Notes: generated by a model from the sequence alone, not told the origin. A DNA stretch of 41,221 nt from Desulfobacterales bacterium (GCA_024226555.1 JAAELO010000754.1:1-41221); one strand, 5' to 3'. Positions 7,128 to 16,082 are shown, numbered from the stretch's first letter. Numbers and translations are program-made.

Positions 7128-8591
7128 CTATAGTGGAAGTGTGATTGTAAATTGAGTATAAAATCCCTCTTCTGAATCCACTTTAATTTTTCCTTTGTGC
7201 TGCTTTATGGATCTTAAAGCAACAAAGAGACCAAGACCGGTACCTTTGCTGCCTTTTTCTGAATAAAACAGATCAAATATTTTATCAATTTTATCTTCAG
7301 CAATTCCAGTTCCATTATCTTTTACGATAAAAAGAATTCTGTCCTTTTCATTTACAACAGTGAAATCTATTTTTTTATTTTTTTTCTTAGTTGAAAGGCA
7401 AGCATAAAATGCATTTTCAAGAATACTTGCAAAAGCAGCATTAATTGCTGTTTTATCAATTGTCATTTGAATATTTTCTGAAGGATAATTAATATTAAAT
7501 TCAATATCTTCCTGTTTAATTTTTGGCTCAATCGTAAATATCAGCTCTTCAATAAAATCGGAGATAGTTATCTTCTCCTTTTTTGGCTCTCTTTTTTTTG
7601 TATGGAAGAGGATGTCCAGAACCATATCCCTTGTTTTTGAGATCTTTTCCTTTACTATATCCCAGCCTTCATGAATGAGTGAATTGTCCTTTTTGGAAAG
7701 ACCTGACTCAATAAGATAGGAGCCCCCGTCCATGCCCGTTAATACTTGCTTGATGCTATGGGATATTGCTCCAATATGAAGCCCCAGGGAAGCCAAATGG
7801 TCCTGAAGTTCCATAATTTTAGTAATATCTGTAGACATCTCCATAACATTTACAATATTACCATCAGAATCTGTAATTGCTGAGGTTTGAATCAGAATAT
7901 TACGAATGGTTCCATCTTCAAGCTCTATATCCATTTCAGAAAAATGGGATTTGCCATCTTTAAAGGTTTTCTTTACAGGGCAATCCGGGCAATGAGATGT
8001 TCTTCCCTTGTATGCCTTAAAACATGTTGAGGGTCCTTTGTAATTAAAATGTTCTTTAAATATTTTATTTGTTTCAACAATATTCAGATCTTTATCCTGA
8101 ATGGTAATATAGCTTGGTGACTGATTAAATAGCTGAACATATCTTCTTTCAGATTCCTCTAATTTTCTGGTTTTCTCATTTACCAGATCTTCGAGGTTCC
8201 TGGTATACTTTAAGATATTTTTCTTTGTTTCAATTCTGTCCACAGCTCTTTTAAAAGCAATATCCAGAATATCATTATTGATTGGTTTTGTTATAAAATC
8301 CACGGCATCCAACTTTAAGCTTTCAATGGCTAATTTCAGGTCCCCATGACCTGTTATCATTATTACTTCAGTATCAGGACTTTTCTCTTTAATATATTTT
8401 AACAGGGATATACCATCCATCTTAGGCATTCTGATATCCGTAAGAACAATGTCAAAAAACTCTCTGGTTATTAAATCAGCAGCTTTTTTTCCATCATCTA
8501 TGGAAATAACATCGAAACCTGCATCCACAAGGTAAATTCCTAAAACTTTTCGGATGCCTGCTTCATCATCTACAAGCATAATTTTTGTCAT
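7128..8591 (-). CDS. Hybrid receiver-PAS-histidine kinase
   Basis: The 487-residue cytoplasmic protein has an N-terminal receiver (residues 1-120; Asp52 phosphoacceptor, Lys102), a short coiled coil (about 125-150), a PAS domain (about 150-265), a dimerisation helix with a probable phospho-His at 278 (AISHSIKQ), and a C-terminal ATPase domain (about 370-487; NGTGI and GSKGTGLGL boxes). The PAS domain carries Cys190, Cys201 and Cys204 in a C-x10-C-x2-CP arrangement, also seen in the kinase at 11669. This could form a disulfide or bind metal or Fe-S. There is no transmembrane segment. It is the last gene of the Tmc-associated block. Receiver-first kinases usually take signals from another kinase, so this one may relay within the block. 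Confidence 0.9.
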   Translation of the reverse strand: MTKIMLVDDEAGIRKVLGIYLVDAGFDVISIDDGKKAADLITREFFDIVLTDIRMPKMDGISLLKYIKEKSPDTEVIMITGHGDLKLAIESLKLDAVDFITKPINNDILDIAFKRAVDRIETKKNILKYTRNLEDLVNEKTRKLEESERRYVQLFNQSPSYITIQDKDLNIVETNKIFKEHFNYKGPSTCFKAYKGRTSHCPDCPVKKTFKDGKSHFSEMDIELEDGTIRNILIQTSAITDSDGNIVNVMEMSTDITKIMELQDHLASLGLHIGAISHSIKQVLTGMDGGSYLIESGLSKKDNSLIHEGWDIVKEKISKTRDMVLDILFHTKKREPKKEKITISDFIEELIFTIEPKIKQEDIEFNINYPSENIQMTIDKTAINAAFASILENAFYACLSTKKKNKKIDFTVVNEKDRILFIVKDNGTGIAEDKIDKIFDLFYSEKGSKGTGLGLFVALRSIKQHKGKIKVDSEEGFYTQFTITLPL

Positions 8592-8641
8592 AGATTATGT
8601 CCATGCAGTTATTGGTAACCACTAATATTAGAAGTTGCCTA

Positions 8642-9064
8642 TTATGAAATATTCTGGTTTATGGATCTTTTTACTACCTCTTTTAAATATTCGGGATCAG
8701 CATCTTTTGCAACAAAATATTCAGGTTCAGGTATAGTTTCATTTTTTTTTAAATGTTTCAAATTAAGCATTTTTATGTAGTGAAAAAAAGCACTTTTATC
8801 AACGCCTGAGAAGAAAACAACCGGGATATTCTTTAAATCAGGATTTGTCACAAGTTCTTTGTAAACAAGAGCCCCTCCCTTATCAGGCATCATCACATCC
8901 AGTATGATTCCTTTAGGTTTAATTTCACTAAGCTTCAGAAGTCCCTCATTACCATCTTTAGTAAGAACCGGATTTAACCCCATGGATTTAACTAAAGTCA
9001 TGAGGTAAAATCTCATCTGAACTTCATCTTCGATTATTAGAATCTCTTCCGTTTTTGTTACCAT
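8642..9064 (-). CDS. Response regulator, receiver-only with extended C-terminus
   Basis: The protein is about 140 residues long: a receiver with the acidic pair near residues 12-13 (IIEDE), the phosphoacceptor Asp56 (IILDVMMPDKGG) and a VAKDADPEYLKEV tail. The frame is open to an ATG at 9118, which would add 18 residues (MSGCQCEQTR...) and overlap the upstream UspA gene by 40 bases. I prefer the ATG at 9064, 14 bases after the UspA stop, because the receiver fold begins there, although no strong ribosome site is visible at either. The alpha4-beta5 region is longer than in CheY. A receiver of this kind next to a UspA gene is also found by the tmc genes of Desulfovibrio, as I recall it. Confidence 0.8.
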   Translation of the reverse strand: MVTKTEEILIIEDEVQMRFYLMTLVKSMGLNPVLTKDGNEGLLKLSEIKPKGIILDVMMPDKGGALVYKELVTNPDLKNIPVVFFSGVDKSAFFHYIKMLNLKHLKKNETIPEPEYFVAKDADPEYLKEVVKRSINQNIS

Positions 9065-9078
9065 ATGCTTTATTCTAT

Positions 9079-9993
9079 TTATAGTTTGTCTGGTCTGTTC
9101 ACACTGGCAACCGGACATGCTGACCTTAGTACAACCTGTTCAACAGTTGAACCAAAAAGCGCCTCATCAGGATCAACATTTCTTGTATGGTGAGCCATAA
9201 CGACCAGATCACCACTGGTTTCCCTTGCAAATTTCAGTAGTTCAACATAAGGAACACCTTCCCAGATTGCGATTTCATAGTTGTCAAAATCTCCCATTTG
9301 AGAGACATACTCTTTTTCCATTCTCTCTTTAGCAGTTTTTATCTGGTCTTCGATGGATTTTTGCCCGGGGGTTACTCCTGCCTGAGATGTATCGATATCA
9401 AGAGCATGGAAAAGATATAGCTTACAACCAATAAAATCAGACATCTTAAAAGCAAACTGAAATGCTGACATGGAAGCTTTTGAAAAATCAGTTCCAAAGA
9501 TAATTTTATTAAAATACCAGAAACAGGTCTCACATGGTCTGCTTATAATCAGAACAGGGCATTTGGCTTTTTGGGCAACCTTTTGCATATTGGTTCCCAC
9601 AATCCCTCTGAATCTTTGAGCGCCTGTCTCATCTTCTCTGGTATGTGCACCCATAATTATGCAATCCACACCCTCTTTTCTGGCATATCGTAAAATTTCT
9701 GTTCCCGGAATACCAGAAAGTACTTCAAAAGTTGGTTCTCCATGCTTCTCTATCTGTTTTTCATAGGTGTTTTTCATCTCATCTTTCACCCACTCAACAT
9801 ATTCCGGACCAACGTCATCTTTTTCACCAGTTACATAGTCTGTTACAGTAAAACTGCTCCCATGTGAAGGAACACCATAAACATGGAAAAGTACAAGCTC
9901 TGAGTCGTATTTTTGAGCAAGCTCAAACGCAATTTTAGCCGCTGCATCGCATGTTGGTGAAGCTGTTGTTGCAAATAAGATTTTTTTAAACAT
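9079..9993 (-). CDS. Tandem universal stress protein (double UspA)
   Basis: This 304-residue protein contains two UspA domains (about 1-150 and 160-304). Each begins with a KILFATTASP- or KIIFGTDFSK-like strand and ends in the ATP-binding loop pattern: GAHTRE with GTNMQKV in the first, and MAHHTRN with GSTVEQV in the second. Both domains keep the G-x2-G-x9-G-(S/T)-like elements only in part. It is a cytoplasmic nucleotide-binding stress or regulatory protein. It sits inside the Tmc block between a gene of unknown function (2 bases upstream) and a receiver gene, so it is probably co-transcribed with the redox complex. Its molecular role is unknown. Confidence 0.9.
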   Translation of the reverse strand: MFKKILFATTASPTCDAAAKIAFELAQKYDSELVLFHVYGVPSHGSSFTVTDYVTGEKDDVGPEYVEWVKDEMKNTYEKQIEKHGEPTFEVLSGIPGTEILRYARKEGVDCIIMGAHTREDETGAQRFRGIVGTNMQKVAQKAKCPVLIISRPCETCFWYFNKIIFGTDFSKASMSAFQFAFKMSDFIGCKLYLFHALDIDTSQAGVTPGQKSIEDQIKTAKERMEKEYVSQMGDFDNYEIAIWEGVPYVELLKFARETSGDLVVMAHHTRNVDPDEALFGSTVEQVVLRSACPVASVNRPDKL

Positions 9994-9995
9994 AG

Positions 9996-10523
9996 TTACC
10001 TCCTAATGGAACATTGTAACGGGTTAAAATTAAAGGAGAGTTGCCAGGCGATACCTTCCACAATCTCGAACAAGGTATAAAAGGTTTCGAAACTGAGAAC
10101 ATCTTCTTTATCCCCAAAAACTACATGATTTAAATCACCGAGCTTCAATTCACAGTTAAGTAACATCTCCAGATGGAAAAATTTAAGATCCTTAATCTCT
10201 TTATCTGTCACTCCTTTAAGAGAGTTATATATGTAAATACCGGACTTTCCGGGAAACCCCTTCATTTCGATAGTTTTATAAAAAAGAAGAGATTCTATCT
10301 CAGTCTTCATAGTGAGCCCTGTTTTATCGACTATTTCTATAAGAGACTCCAGCACTTCGCTTATTTCAATAAGTTCTTTATACACATTTATCATCTTAAA
10401 AAAAGAGAGAAGTTTATACCCCTTTTCGAGCTCAACATATTTCGAAAGACAACCAATGGGAGCCTTTATCTCTTTCCCATTACTCAGAATTCTTCCATCA
10501 GTTTTTAATAGAATATTGTCCAT
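9996..10523 (-). CDS. Conserved-looking protein of unknown function in the Tmc block
   Basis: I do not recognise a family. The 175-residue product is soluble, with no signal peptide or membrane segment. It begins with a short beta-like segment (LLKTDGRILSNGKEI), followed by alpha-helical stretches rich in Leu, Ile and Glu (YKELIEISEVLESLIEIV). The start at 10523 lies 7 bases after the preceding hybrid kinase gene stops, and the UspA gene begins 2 bases after its own stop, so it is embedded in the operon. Desulfovibrio tmc loci also carry a small hypothetical gene between the UspA and cytochrome genes, but I cannot test homology here. A role as a kinase or UspA partner would be a guess. Confidence 0.75.
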   Translation of the reverse strand: MDNILLKTDGRILSNGKEIKAPIGCLSKYVELEKGYKLLSFFKMINVYKELIEISEVLESLIEIVDKTGLTMKTEIESLLFYKTIEMKGFPGKSGIYIYNSLKGVTDKEIKDLKFFHLEMLLNCELKLGDLNHVVFGDKEDVLSFETFYTLFEIVEGIAWQLSFNFNPLQCSIRR

Positions 10524-10530
10524 TTTTTAC

Positions 10531-11685
10531 CTACTTTATTGAACCTCGAATTATTAGAGGTTCTATAGGAAGCTCAATTATAAACTCTGATCCCTTGTCT
10601 TTTTTACTTGTAAATCTAACTTTCCCACCATGCTCTTCAACTATCTTTCTTGTAGTCATAAGCCCAAATCCTGTTCCCTTTGATCCTTTAGTAGTAATAA
10701 ATTCATTGAATATCTGTCTCTTAATATTATCATTAACCCCAGTTCCATTATCTTTAACACTATATATAAGACATTCATGATCCCCTTTTACTACTATCTG
10801 AACCTCTTTTTCTTTTATGTTAACTTCTTCCAAAGAATCAAAGGCATTGGTTACAAAATTAAGAATACAGCTATGAATTGCGTCTGAATCCAGAGACTTT
10901 TTTTCATCAAATTCACAAGTTATAAGTTTCAACTTTATATTTTTTTCGTTTGCTTTATGGTTCATTAACAAAGCAACTTCTTCTGCTGGTTTATTGGGGT
11001 TAACTTCTTTCAGTGCAAGGCTCGATATTTTTGCGTAATTTAAAAGATCCAGTGATAGTTTGGTTATTTTATCGATATTTCCCTTCATCATCTCCCAACC
11101 TTGATTTAAATACTCCCTGTTTTCCTGCTTTATTCCCTGTTCAAGAACAAATGAACTACCTTTTAAGCCCCCGGATATATTTTTTATGGCATGTGACATA
11201 CCAGCAATGGTTTGGCCGATGGTTACAAGACTTTCAGACTCAACTATTTTTTTGTCTTTCTCTTCAATTATATTTTCAAGGTCAACCATATAATTTTTTA
11301 CTTTTTTACCTATGGAAAGTCTCTCACATGCTTTTTCAATTGAATTTTCAAGATCATCAATATCTATAGGTTTTGTTATAAAGTCAGCGGCTTCATATTG
11401 AAGACTTTTAACCGCAAGATCCATATCACCATGGCCTGTTATCATTATTACTTCTGTTTCAGAATTTTCATCTTTAATCTTCTTTAAAAGCTCAATGCCA
11501 TCAATACCGGGCATTTTGATATCTGTAATTACTATATGTGGATTAAGTTCTTTAAACAGGTTGAACCCTTTTTCTCCATCAGAAGCAATTGTTACATCAT
11601 AACCTGCTGAATCAAGGGTGATTTGCAATACTTTTCGGATACCCTCTTCATCATCAACCAGAAGTATTTTATTCATTTTTTCCAT
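10531..11685 (-). CDS. Hybrid receiver-histidine kinase
   Basis: The 384-residue protein has a receiver (residues 1-125; Asp55 phosphoacceptor in VITDIKMP, Lys105), a coiled-coil linker (130-155), a dimerisation helix with probable phospho-His165 (GMSHAIKNI), and an ATPase domain (about 250-375; NAFDSL N-box, DNGTG and GSKGTGFGL). It is closely similar in design to the kinase at 7128 but lacks the PAS domain. Its start overlaps the upstream sensor kinase gene by 17 bases and has an agagg sequence in front of it. The last residues (EPLIIRGSIK) are encoded by a 23-bp palindrome that matches the terminal repeat of the dispersed element, so its C-terminus was probably altered by an old insertion. 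Confidence 0.9.
   Translation of the reverse strand: MEKMNKILLVDDEEGIRKVLQITLDSAGYDVTIASDGEKGFNLFKELNPHIVITDIKMPGIDGIELLKKIKDENSETEVIMITGHGDMDLAVKSLQYEAADFITKPIDIDDLENSIEKACERLSIGKKVKNYMVDLENIIEEKDKKIVESESLVTIGQTIAGMSHAIKNISGGLKGSSFVLEQGIKQENREYLNQGWEMMKGNIDKITKLSLDLLNYAKISSLALKEVNPNKPAEEVALLMNHKANEKNIKLKLITCEFDEKKSLDSDAIHSCILNFVTNAFDSLEEVNIKEKEVQIVVKGDHECLIYSVKDNGTGVNDNIKRQIFNEFITTKGSKGTGFGLMTTRKIVEEHGGKVRFTSKKDKGSEFIIELPIEPLIIRGSIK
10541..10563. repeat. Miniature head-to-head remnant of the dispersed TIR element
   Basis: GAACCTC and GAGGTTC flank CGAATTATTA-type sequence, so the two outer ends of the element lie back to back in 23 bp. It falls inside the 3' end of the hybrid kinase gene and encodes residues EPLII near its C-terminus. 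The palindrome could also act as a weak hairpin in the message. No target duplication is visible. Confidence 0.5.
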
Positions 11686-13963
11686 TTAAAGCCTCTGGAG
11701 TTTTGAATGTGATCGTAAATGTGACTCCTGTTTCAGGGTTGTTTGTAACAGAGATATCTCCACCTGATTCCTTGATTATCCCATAACTAATTGAAAGCCC
11801 AAGCCCTGTTCCTTCTCCTATCTCTTTGGTTGTGAAAAACGGCTCAAAAATCTTATTTATATTTGATTCAGGAATACCAGAACCAGTATCAGATATCTTC
11901 ACCTGAACTTTTTCATCAATACATTTGGTTTCAATCATAATTTTTTTTAATTGAGGTTCGGAAATACCATTGTCAAATTTTTTAACTATTGCATCCCTTG
12001 CATTAATAAGAAGGTTGATGAATACCTGTTCAATCCTTAATGGGTCAACCTGTACATTTGGTATAGTGTTGGAAAGTTCCAGTTCGACTGTTATTTCCCT
12101 TAACTTAAGTTGTTGATTAAAGATCATCAGAGCCCTTTTAATAATATCATTAATATTGACACTCTCTTTTGAGAGTTCAGATTTCCTTCCAAAAAGTCTC
12201 ATATGGCTCGTTATTCTCGCCGCTCTATCCACGTGGCTTTCGATCTCTTCAGCCATTATTCTTAATATATCTTCTTCAATATTTTCTTTTGCTCTGATTT
12301 TTTTATTTATAAAACCCGATGCAGTTTTTATCACTGAGAGCGGTTGATTTAATTCATGAGCAACACCCGTTGCCATCTCTCCCAGTGTTGCCATTTTACC
12401 AGCCTGTATCAGTTGTTGTTCTGTTCTAACGGATCTGGTTATATCAACTACTGTAATCAAGAGTACTTTCTTTTCTGAAAAATCAGCAGGTCTTATCCAG
12501 ATATTTACATTAAGACTCTCTTTTTTTTTTGTTATGTTAACCAAACGCTCATGGAAGGGCTCTTTAATTTTTTCTATAAAGGTTTGAAAATCTTTTTCTT
12601 TCTCAAAAAAGATACCAAAGGGTCGACTCTCTAATTCATCCTTTTCATAACCGTATGTAGATATTGCACTATGATTGCAATTTATAATTTCAAAAGATTT
12701 CTCATCTATTATAAAAACAGGGTTTGGAATACTTTTAAAAATTGCCTGATATTTCTTTTCAGATTCACGGACAATCTCTTCTAATCTTATACGCCTTGAA
12801 ATATCTATACTCATCTCCATGGCAGCTATTACGTCACCATTTTCATCTCTCAGCGGCGCTGTTTTAACAAACCAGTGTGAAGAGGTTCCGTCTTTATTAA
12901 TTCTTGATTCTTCACTAAAGTGCGATTCTCCATCTATAAAAGTTCTTTCAACCGGACAATCCTCACATTTTTTATTAAGATTTTTATAAGCTGAGTAACA
13001 ATAATCCCCATATTGAGGATTAAATGTTCCTGCAAACTCTTTATTAAATTCTATCAGTTTATAATCTTTTGATTGAACAGTTATTCTACAGGGAACCTGA
13101 TTAAAAAGGTTTTGATACATATCTTTTTGCTTGTTCAGTTCATTTTGCTTTGCTTCAATTTTTGCTCCCATGTCGTGTATAGCGTAAGATAACTTTCCAA
13201 TCTCATCACTGTTTTTTATAGTTGTGCTATCATCTATATTAAATTCGCCTTTACCAATGAGATCTGTTTCAGTCATAAGTTTTTTTATAGGGTTAGTCAC
13301 AAGAAAGAATATACAGATACAAATAGTTATACAAAGTATAATAAAGAGATATACAGCTGTCAGTATTGAAGTGTTCTTTCTGTGTTTAATCTCTTTCTTC
13401 ACATCCTTTAATGAGACAACAACATCTAATGTTCCAAGTAGTTTACTACTCTTTGAATGATAGTGACATTGTGAAGTAGTACAATCAGGACCATTGAAAA
13501 TGGGGTTTATTATACCAAGAAAGTGTTCTCCATTAGCTTGTTTTATAATCCTTGTTCTATCACCTATATCGCTTTTTATTACCGGAACATCACTTTCATG
13601 ACATGTTTTGCAAGCGATATCTGTTTTCTTTGCAAAAGTGTCAAACTCAAGTGAGTTATTGGAAAATTTAACCTGTCCATGTGTGTTAAAAATTCTGATT
13701 TTCTCTATTTCATTGTATTCTGACATGCTTTTCAAAACATCACGCATATCCTTATTAGGATTGTGAAGCATTGCAAACCAGGTGAAGTTTAATACTGTAT
13801 TGCAAAATTTATCCACTGCATGGACATTCTTCTTCAAAAGTTCCTTTTCCTGAAATTGAATAGAGAAATGGGACCAGATAAAAAGACTGGCAAAGAGCAT
13901 GAATGCGACGCCAATAATTAGTTTCAGTGAAATATTCTCAATTTTTTTAAACCATTTCACCAT
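11669..13963 (-). CDS. Membrane sensor histidine kinase with heme-binding motifs in its periplasmic domain
   Basis: The order in this 764-residue protein is: membrane segment (about 13-31), periplasmic sensor (32-198), second membrane segment (199-223), HAMP (224-275), PAS 1 (about 280-395), PAS 2 (about 400-510), phosphoacceptor helix with His536 (GVAHELNQP) and ATPase domain (about 630-760; GEGTGLGL). The periplasmic domain has CKTCH at 118-122 and CTTSQCH at 161-167, that is CxxCH and Cx4CH c-type heme motifs. It should therefore sense redox state or a gas through covalent heme. PAS 1 carries Cys322, Cys333 and Cys336, the same spacing as in the kinase at 7128. It lies between a receiver gene and the hybrid kinase gene in the Tmc block, and presumably feeds those receivers. 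Confidence 0.9.
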   Translation of the reverse strand: MVKWFKKIENISLKLIIGVAFMLFASLFIWSHFSIQFQEKELLKKNVHAVDKFCNTVLNFTWFAMLHNPNKDMRDVLKSMSEYNEIEKIRIFNTHGQVKFSNNSLEFDTFAKKTDIACKTCHESDVPVIKSDIGDRTRIIKQANGEHFLGIINPIFNGPDCTTSQCHYHSKSSKLLGTLDVVVSLKDVKKEIKHRKNTSILTAVYLFIILCITICICIFFLVTNPIKKLMTETDLIGKGEFNIDDSTTIKNSDEIGKLSYAIHDMGAKIEAKQNELNKQKDMYQNLFNQVPCRITVQSKDYKLIEFNKEFAGTFNPQYGDYCYSAYKNLNKKCEDCPVERTFIDGESHFSEESRINKDGTSSHWFVKTAPLRDENGDVIAAMEMSIDISRRIRLEEIVRESEKKYQAIFKSIPNPVFIIDEKSFEIINCNHSAISTYGYEKDELESRPFGIFFEKEKDFQTFIEKIKEPFHERLVNITKKKESLNVNIWIRPADFSEKKVLLITVVDITRSVRTEQQLIQAGKMATLGEMATGVAHELNQPLSVIKTASGFINKKIRAKENIEEDILRIMAEEIESHVDRAARITSHMRLFGRKSELSKESVNINDIIKRALMIFNQQLKLREITVELELSNTIPNVQVDPLRIEQVFINLLINARDAIVKKFDNGISEPQLKKIMIETKCIDEKVQVKISDTGSGIPESNINKIFEPFFTTKEIGEGTGLGLSISYGIIKESGGDISVTNNPETGVTFTITFKTPEALNGKNE

Positions 13964-13965
13964 TT

Positions 13966-14322
13966 TTAAACCTTTTTTAATACTTTTTTAACTGCTTCCA
14001 TGAGTTCATCGCTATTAAATGGTTTCCCGAAAGATGCCACTGCTTTTGGAATAGAATACTTAATGTTTGGAAGACCGCTAATAACTATAACAGGTGTATT
14101 AAAAGCCTTTTTCTTGCTTATTTTTCTATAAAATCTTGGCCCCCACTCTTCAGGCATCTCAAGGTCAAGGGTTATAAGATCAGGCTTTTCTGCTTCAAAA
14201 ACAGATATCGCATCTTTTCCATCACTTGCGATACAGGTTTCATAACCATTATCCTTAAAAAGAGTATTAAGAAATTTTGTTATTGTAGGGTCATCATCAA
14301 CAATCATTATTTTTTTAGCCAT
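13966..14322 (-). CDS. Single-domain response regulator (DivK-like)
   Basis: This 118-residue receiver has the acidic cluster at residues 9-11, phosphoacceptor Asp53 (LITLDLEMP), switch Ser82 and conserved Lys100 (FGKPF). There is no output domain. The segment EMPEEWGPRFYRK after the phosphorylation site is distinctive. It is 2 bases upstream of the heme-motif sensor kinase gene and 39 bases downstream of tmcA, so it is probably the first phosphoacceptor for that kinase. A receiver annotated DivK beside the tmc genes of Desulfovibrio vulgaris is, as I recall, the equivalent. Confidence 0.9.
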   Translation of the reverse strand: MAKKIMIVDDDPTITKFLNTLFKDNGYETCIASDGKDAISVFEAEKPDLITLDLEMPEEWGPRFYRKISKKKAFNTPVIVISGLPNIKYSIPKAVASFGKPFNSDELMEAVKKVLKKV

Positions 14323-14361
14323 CTCGTATCTTCCTCACTTTATTTTTCAATGATCCTTAAG

Positions 14362-14730
14362 CTACTTTATGTGACATTCCCCACATAGAACAGGGCCTTT
14401 GCTTACTTTAAAATGACAACGTTTACACCTTTTATGAAATGCAGTTCTAATAGATATTATATTTTTTTCTGTTCTCTTGAGTGTGTGGCAGGATGAGCAA
14501 GAATCATCTTCTGAGGATTCTCCCTCAACTAGTTTTTTGTCTTCATATACGTGATGACAAATTGCACAATCTTCAAGTTCTGCTTTCTCATTATGATCAT
14601 CGTGATTAAAAAGTGCGGATGATCTTTGAGGGTTTTTAAATACAGACCTGTCTATTACACTTTGCTGATTTGACAGAACAATGGAGGATATTCCGAAGAT
14701 TATAATTATTATCAATAAATATCTTTTCAT
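14362..14730 (-). CDS. tmcA: TmcA, tetraheme cytochrome c3 (type II)
   Basis: The 122-residue precursor has an N-terminal signal peptide or anchor (basic MKR, then about 14 hydrophobic residues, with cleavage likely near residues 20-23). Four heme attachment sites follow: CAICH (55-59), CSSCH (78-82), CKRCH (102-106) and CGECH (116-120). The FNHDDHN segment before the first site should supply axial histidines. This matches the small periplasmic tetraheme cytochrome c3 family, and its position next to tmcB identifies the type II subunit of the Tmc complex. It receives electrons from periplasmic hydrogenase or formate dehydrogenase via type I cytochrome c3 and passes them to the membrane part. 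The stop lies 39 bases before the downstream receiver gene. Confidence 0.88.
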   Translation of the reverse strand: MKRYLLIIIIIFGISSIVLSNQQSVIDRSVFKNPQRSSALFNHDDHNEKAELEDCAICHHVYEDKKLVEGESSEDDSCSSCHTLKRTEKNIISIRTAFHKRCKRCHFKVSKGPVLCGECHIK

Positions 14731-14732
14731 TT

Positions 14733-16082
14733 TTATTCTCCGCCTTTATAAATTGTTTTATCCATGGCATTGAAAATAAGATCTCCGAAAAATTTAACTT
14801 CCATATCCTGATCATAGTAGTGTAAAATATCTTCAAGGCCACTATGACAGTTGTGACAAGGAGCGATAAGAACTTTTGCTCCTGTTCTTTTAATCTGATC
14901 CGCTTTTTCTCTGTTGTTGACCATCCTATTGATTTTCCAGGGAGGACCACAGTTAATAGCTCCACCTCCTGCTCCACAACAGTAGTTATGTTCTTTGTTT
15001 GGTGTCATTTCAATAAATGATTCGCAAAGCATATCAACAAGTTCCCTTGCTTTATCATGTAACCCTCTTCCTCTTGAAATATTACAGGGATCATGAAGTG
15101 TAACAGTTTCTTTGAATTTATCTTTTATCTTAATTCTTCCTGATGTGAGTAAATAGTGATAGAATTCTATAGCATGTATGACATCAACAGGAGGCATTGC
15201 CCAGCCCATCCATCTGTTCCCTACATCAAAAACTGACCTGAAGGCATGTCCACATTCACCCATCACAATTTTCTTAACATGAAGCTTTGTTGCAGCTTCA
15301 TAGTGAGCTTTGGCTATTCTTCCGGATATTTCATAATCACCTGTGAACATTGCCATATTGCTATTATCCCAGCCAGGAAAAGATGGCATTGTCCAGTTTA
15401 TGTCTGCTGCATGATGAATAACAGCTGATTGGTATATAAGGCCTGCCTGAAATTTTGGCTCAGGGGCAATAACTGAATACATGATATCAGCACCATCTTT
15501 ATCAAGCGGAATCCTGAGATTTTCAAACTCTTCTCTTGCGTCCTCCTCCTGCCATTGAAGCGTATCTATCCATTCATCCTCCTTAACCCACATCTGATTC
15601 ATTGTTGCGGCATGGGAGTTAACAGTATCCTGGATATAAAGGGGAGTAATTTCCAGTTTATGACAAATTCTTCTAACCAGCAAAATCATGTAGGCAATAT
15701 CTATTCCAAAAGGACAATACATAGAACATCTTTTACATACATTGCATTCAGTATGTGCGATTCTGACAATATTTCGTAAAGTATCTTTTGAAACCTTACC
15801 TTTTAATCTTATCATCTCATGTAGGGTTTGCTTTACCTTTCCGGCAGGTGAGAACTCGGGTGCTCTGTCATTTGACAGAAAGAAACTGCAGGCATCAGCA
15901 CACAAAGAGCACCTCATGCAGGTATCTATATACAATTTTAACCTTGCTCCAGTTTCATTTTTAAGTACCTGATTTATTACCAGTTCTATTTTTTCGGGTG
16001 TTAACCCCTTTAAACCCTTTTCCACACCCTCATCGATAACTTTGGTATCAGTTTCGCTATCCTTAGTTGAAGTTTCCTGCAT
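14733..16082 (-). CDS. tmcB: TmcB, HdrD-like iron-sulfur subunit of the Tmc complex
   Basis: This 449-residue cytoplasmic-side protein has two [4Fe-4S] ferredoxin motifs, at Cys55/58/61/65 (CMRCSLCADAC) and Cys113/116/119/123 (CNVCKRCSMYC). Two cysteine-rich regions of the heterodisulfide reductase type follow. The second keeps the full CCG pattern (HDPCN, NYCCGAGGG, APCHNCHSG); the first is degenerate. This is the design of HdrD and DsrK, which bind a noncubane [4Fe-4S] cluster used in thiol/disulfide chemistry. In Tmc the protein lies on the cytoplasmic face and links the quinone or heme b subunit to a soluble partner. It is 2 bases upstream of tmcA and 28 bases downstream of tmcC. A DsrK paralogue is the alternative, but the neighbours decide for TmcB. 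Confidence 0.9.
   Translation of the reverse strand: MQETSTKDSETDTKVIDEGVEKGLKGLTPEKIELVINQVLKNETGARLKLYIDTCMRCSLCADACSFFLSNDRAPEFSPAGKVKQTLHEMIRLKGKVSKDTLRNIVRIAHTECNVCKRCSMYCPFGIDIAYMILLVRRICHKLEITPLYIQDTVNSHAATMNQMWVKEDEWIDTLQWQEEDAREEFENLRIPLDKDGADIMYSVIAPEPKFQAGLIYQSAVIHHAADINWTMPSFPGWDNSNMAMFTGDYEISGRIAKAHYEAATKLHVKKIVMGECGHAFRSVFDVGNRWMGWAMPPVDVIHAIEFYHYLLTSGRIKIKDKFKETVTLHDPCNISRGRGLHDKARELVDMLCESFIEMTPNKEHNYCCGAGGGAINCGPPWKINRMVNNREKADQIKRTGAKVLIAPCHNCHSGLEDILHYYDQDMEVKFFGDLIFNAMDKTIYKGGE

Noticed and set aside
9065-9118. N-terminal extension of the receiver at 8642
   Set aside because: It would overlap the UspA gene by 40 bases and add an 18-residue Cys-rich segment outside the receiver fold.
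11669-13963. Methyl-accepting protein rather than kinase
   Set aside because: The C-terminus has the His phosphoacceptor and ATPase boxes and no methyl-accepting hairpin.
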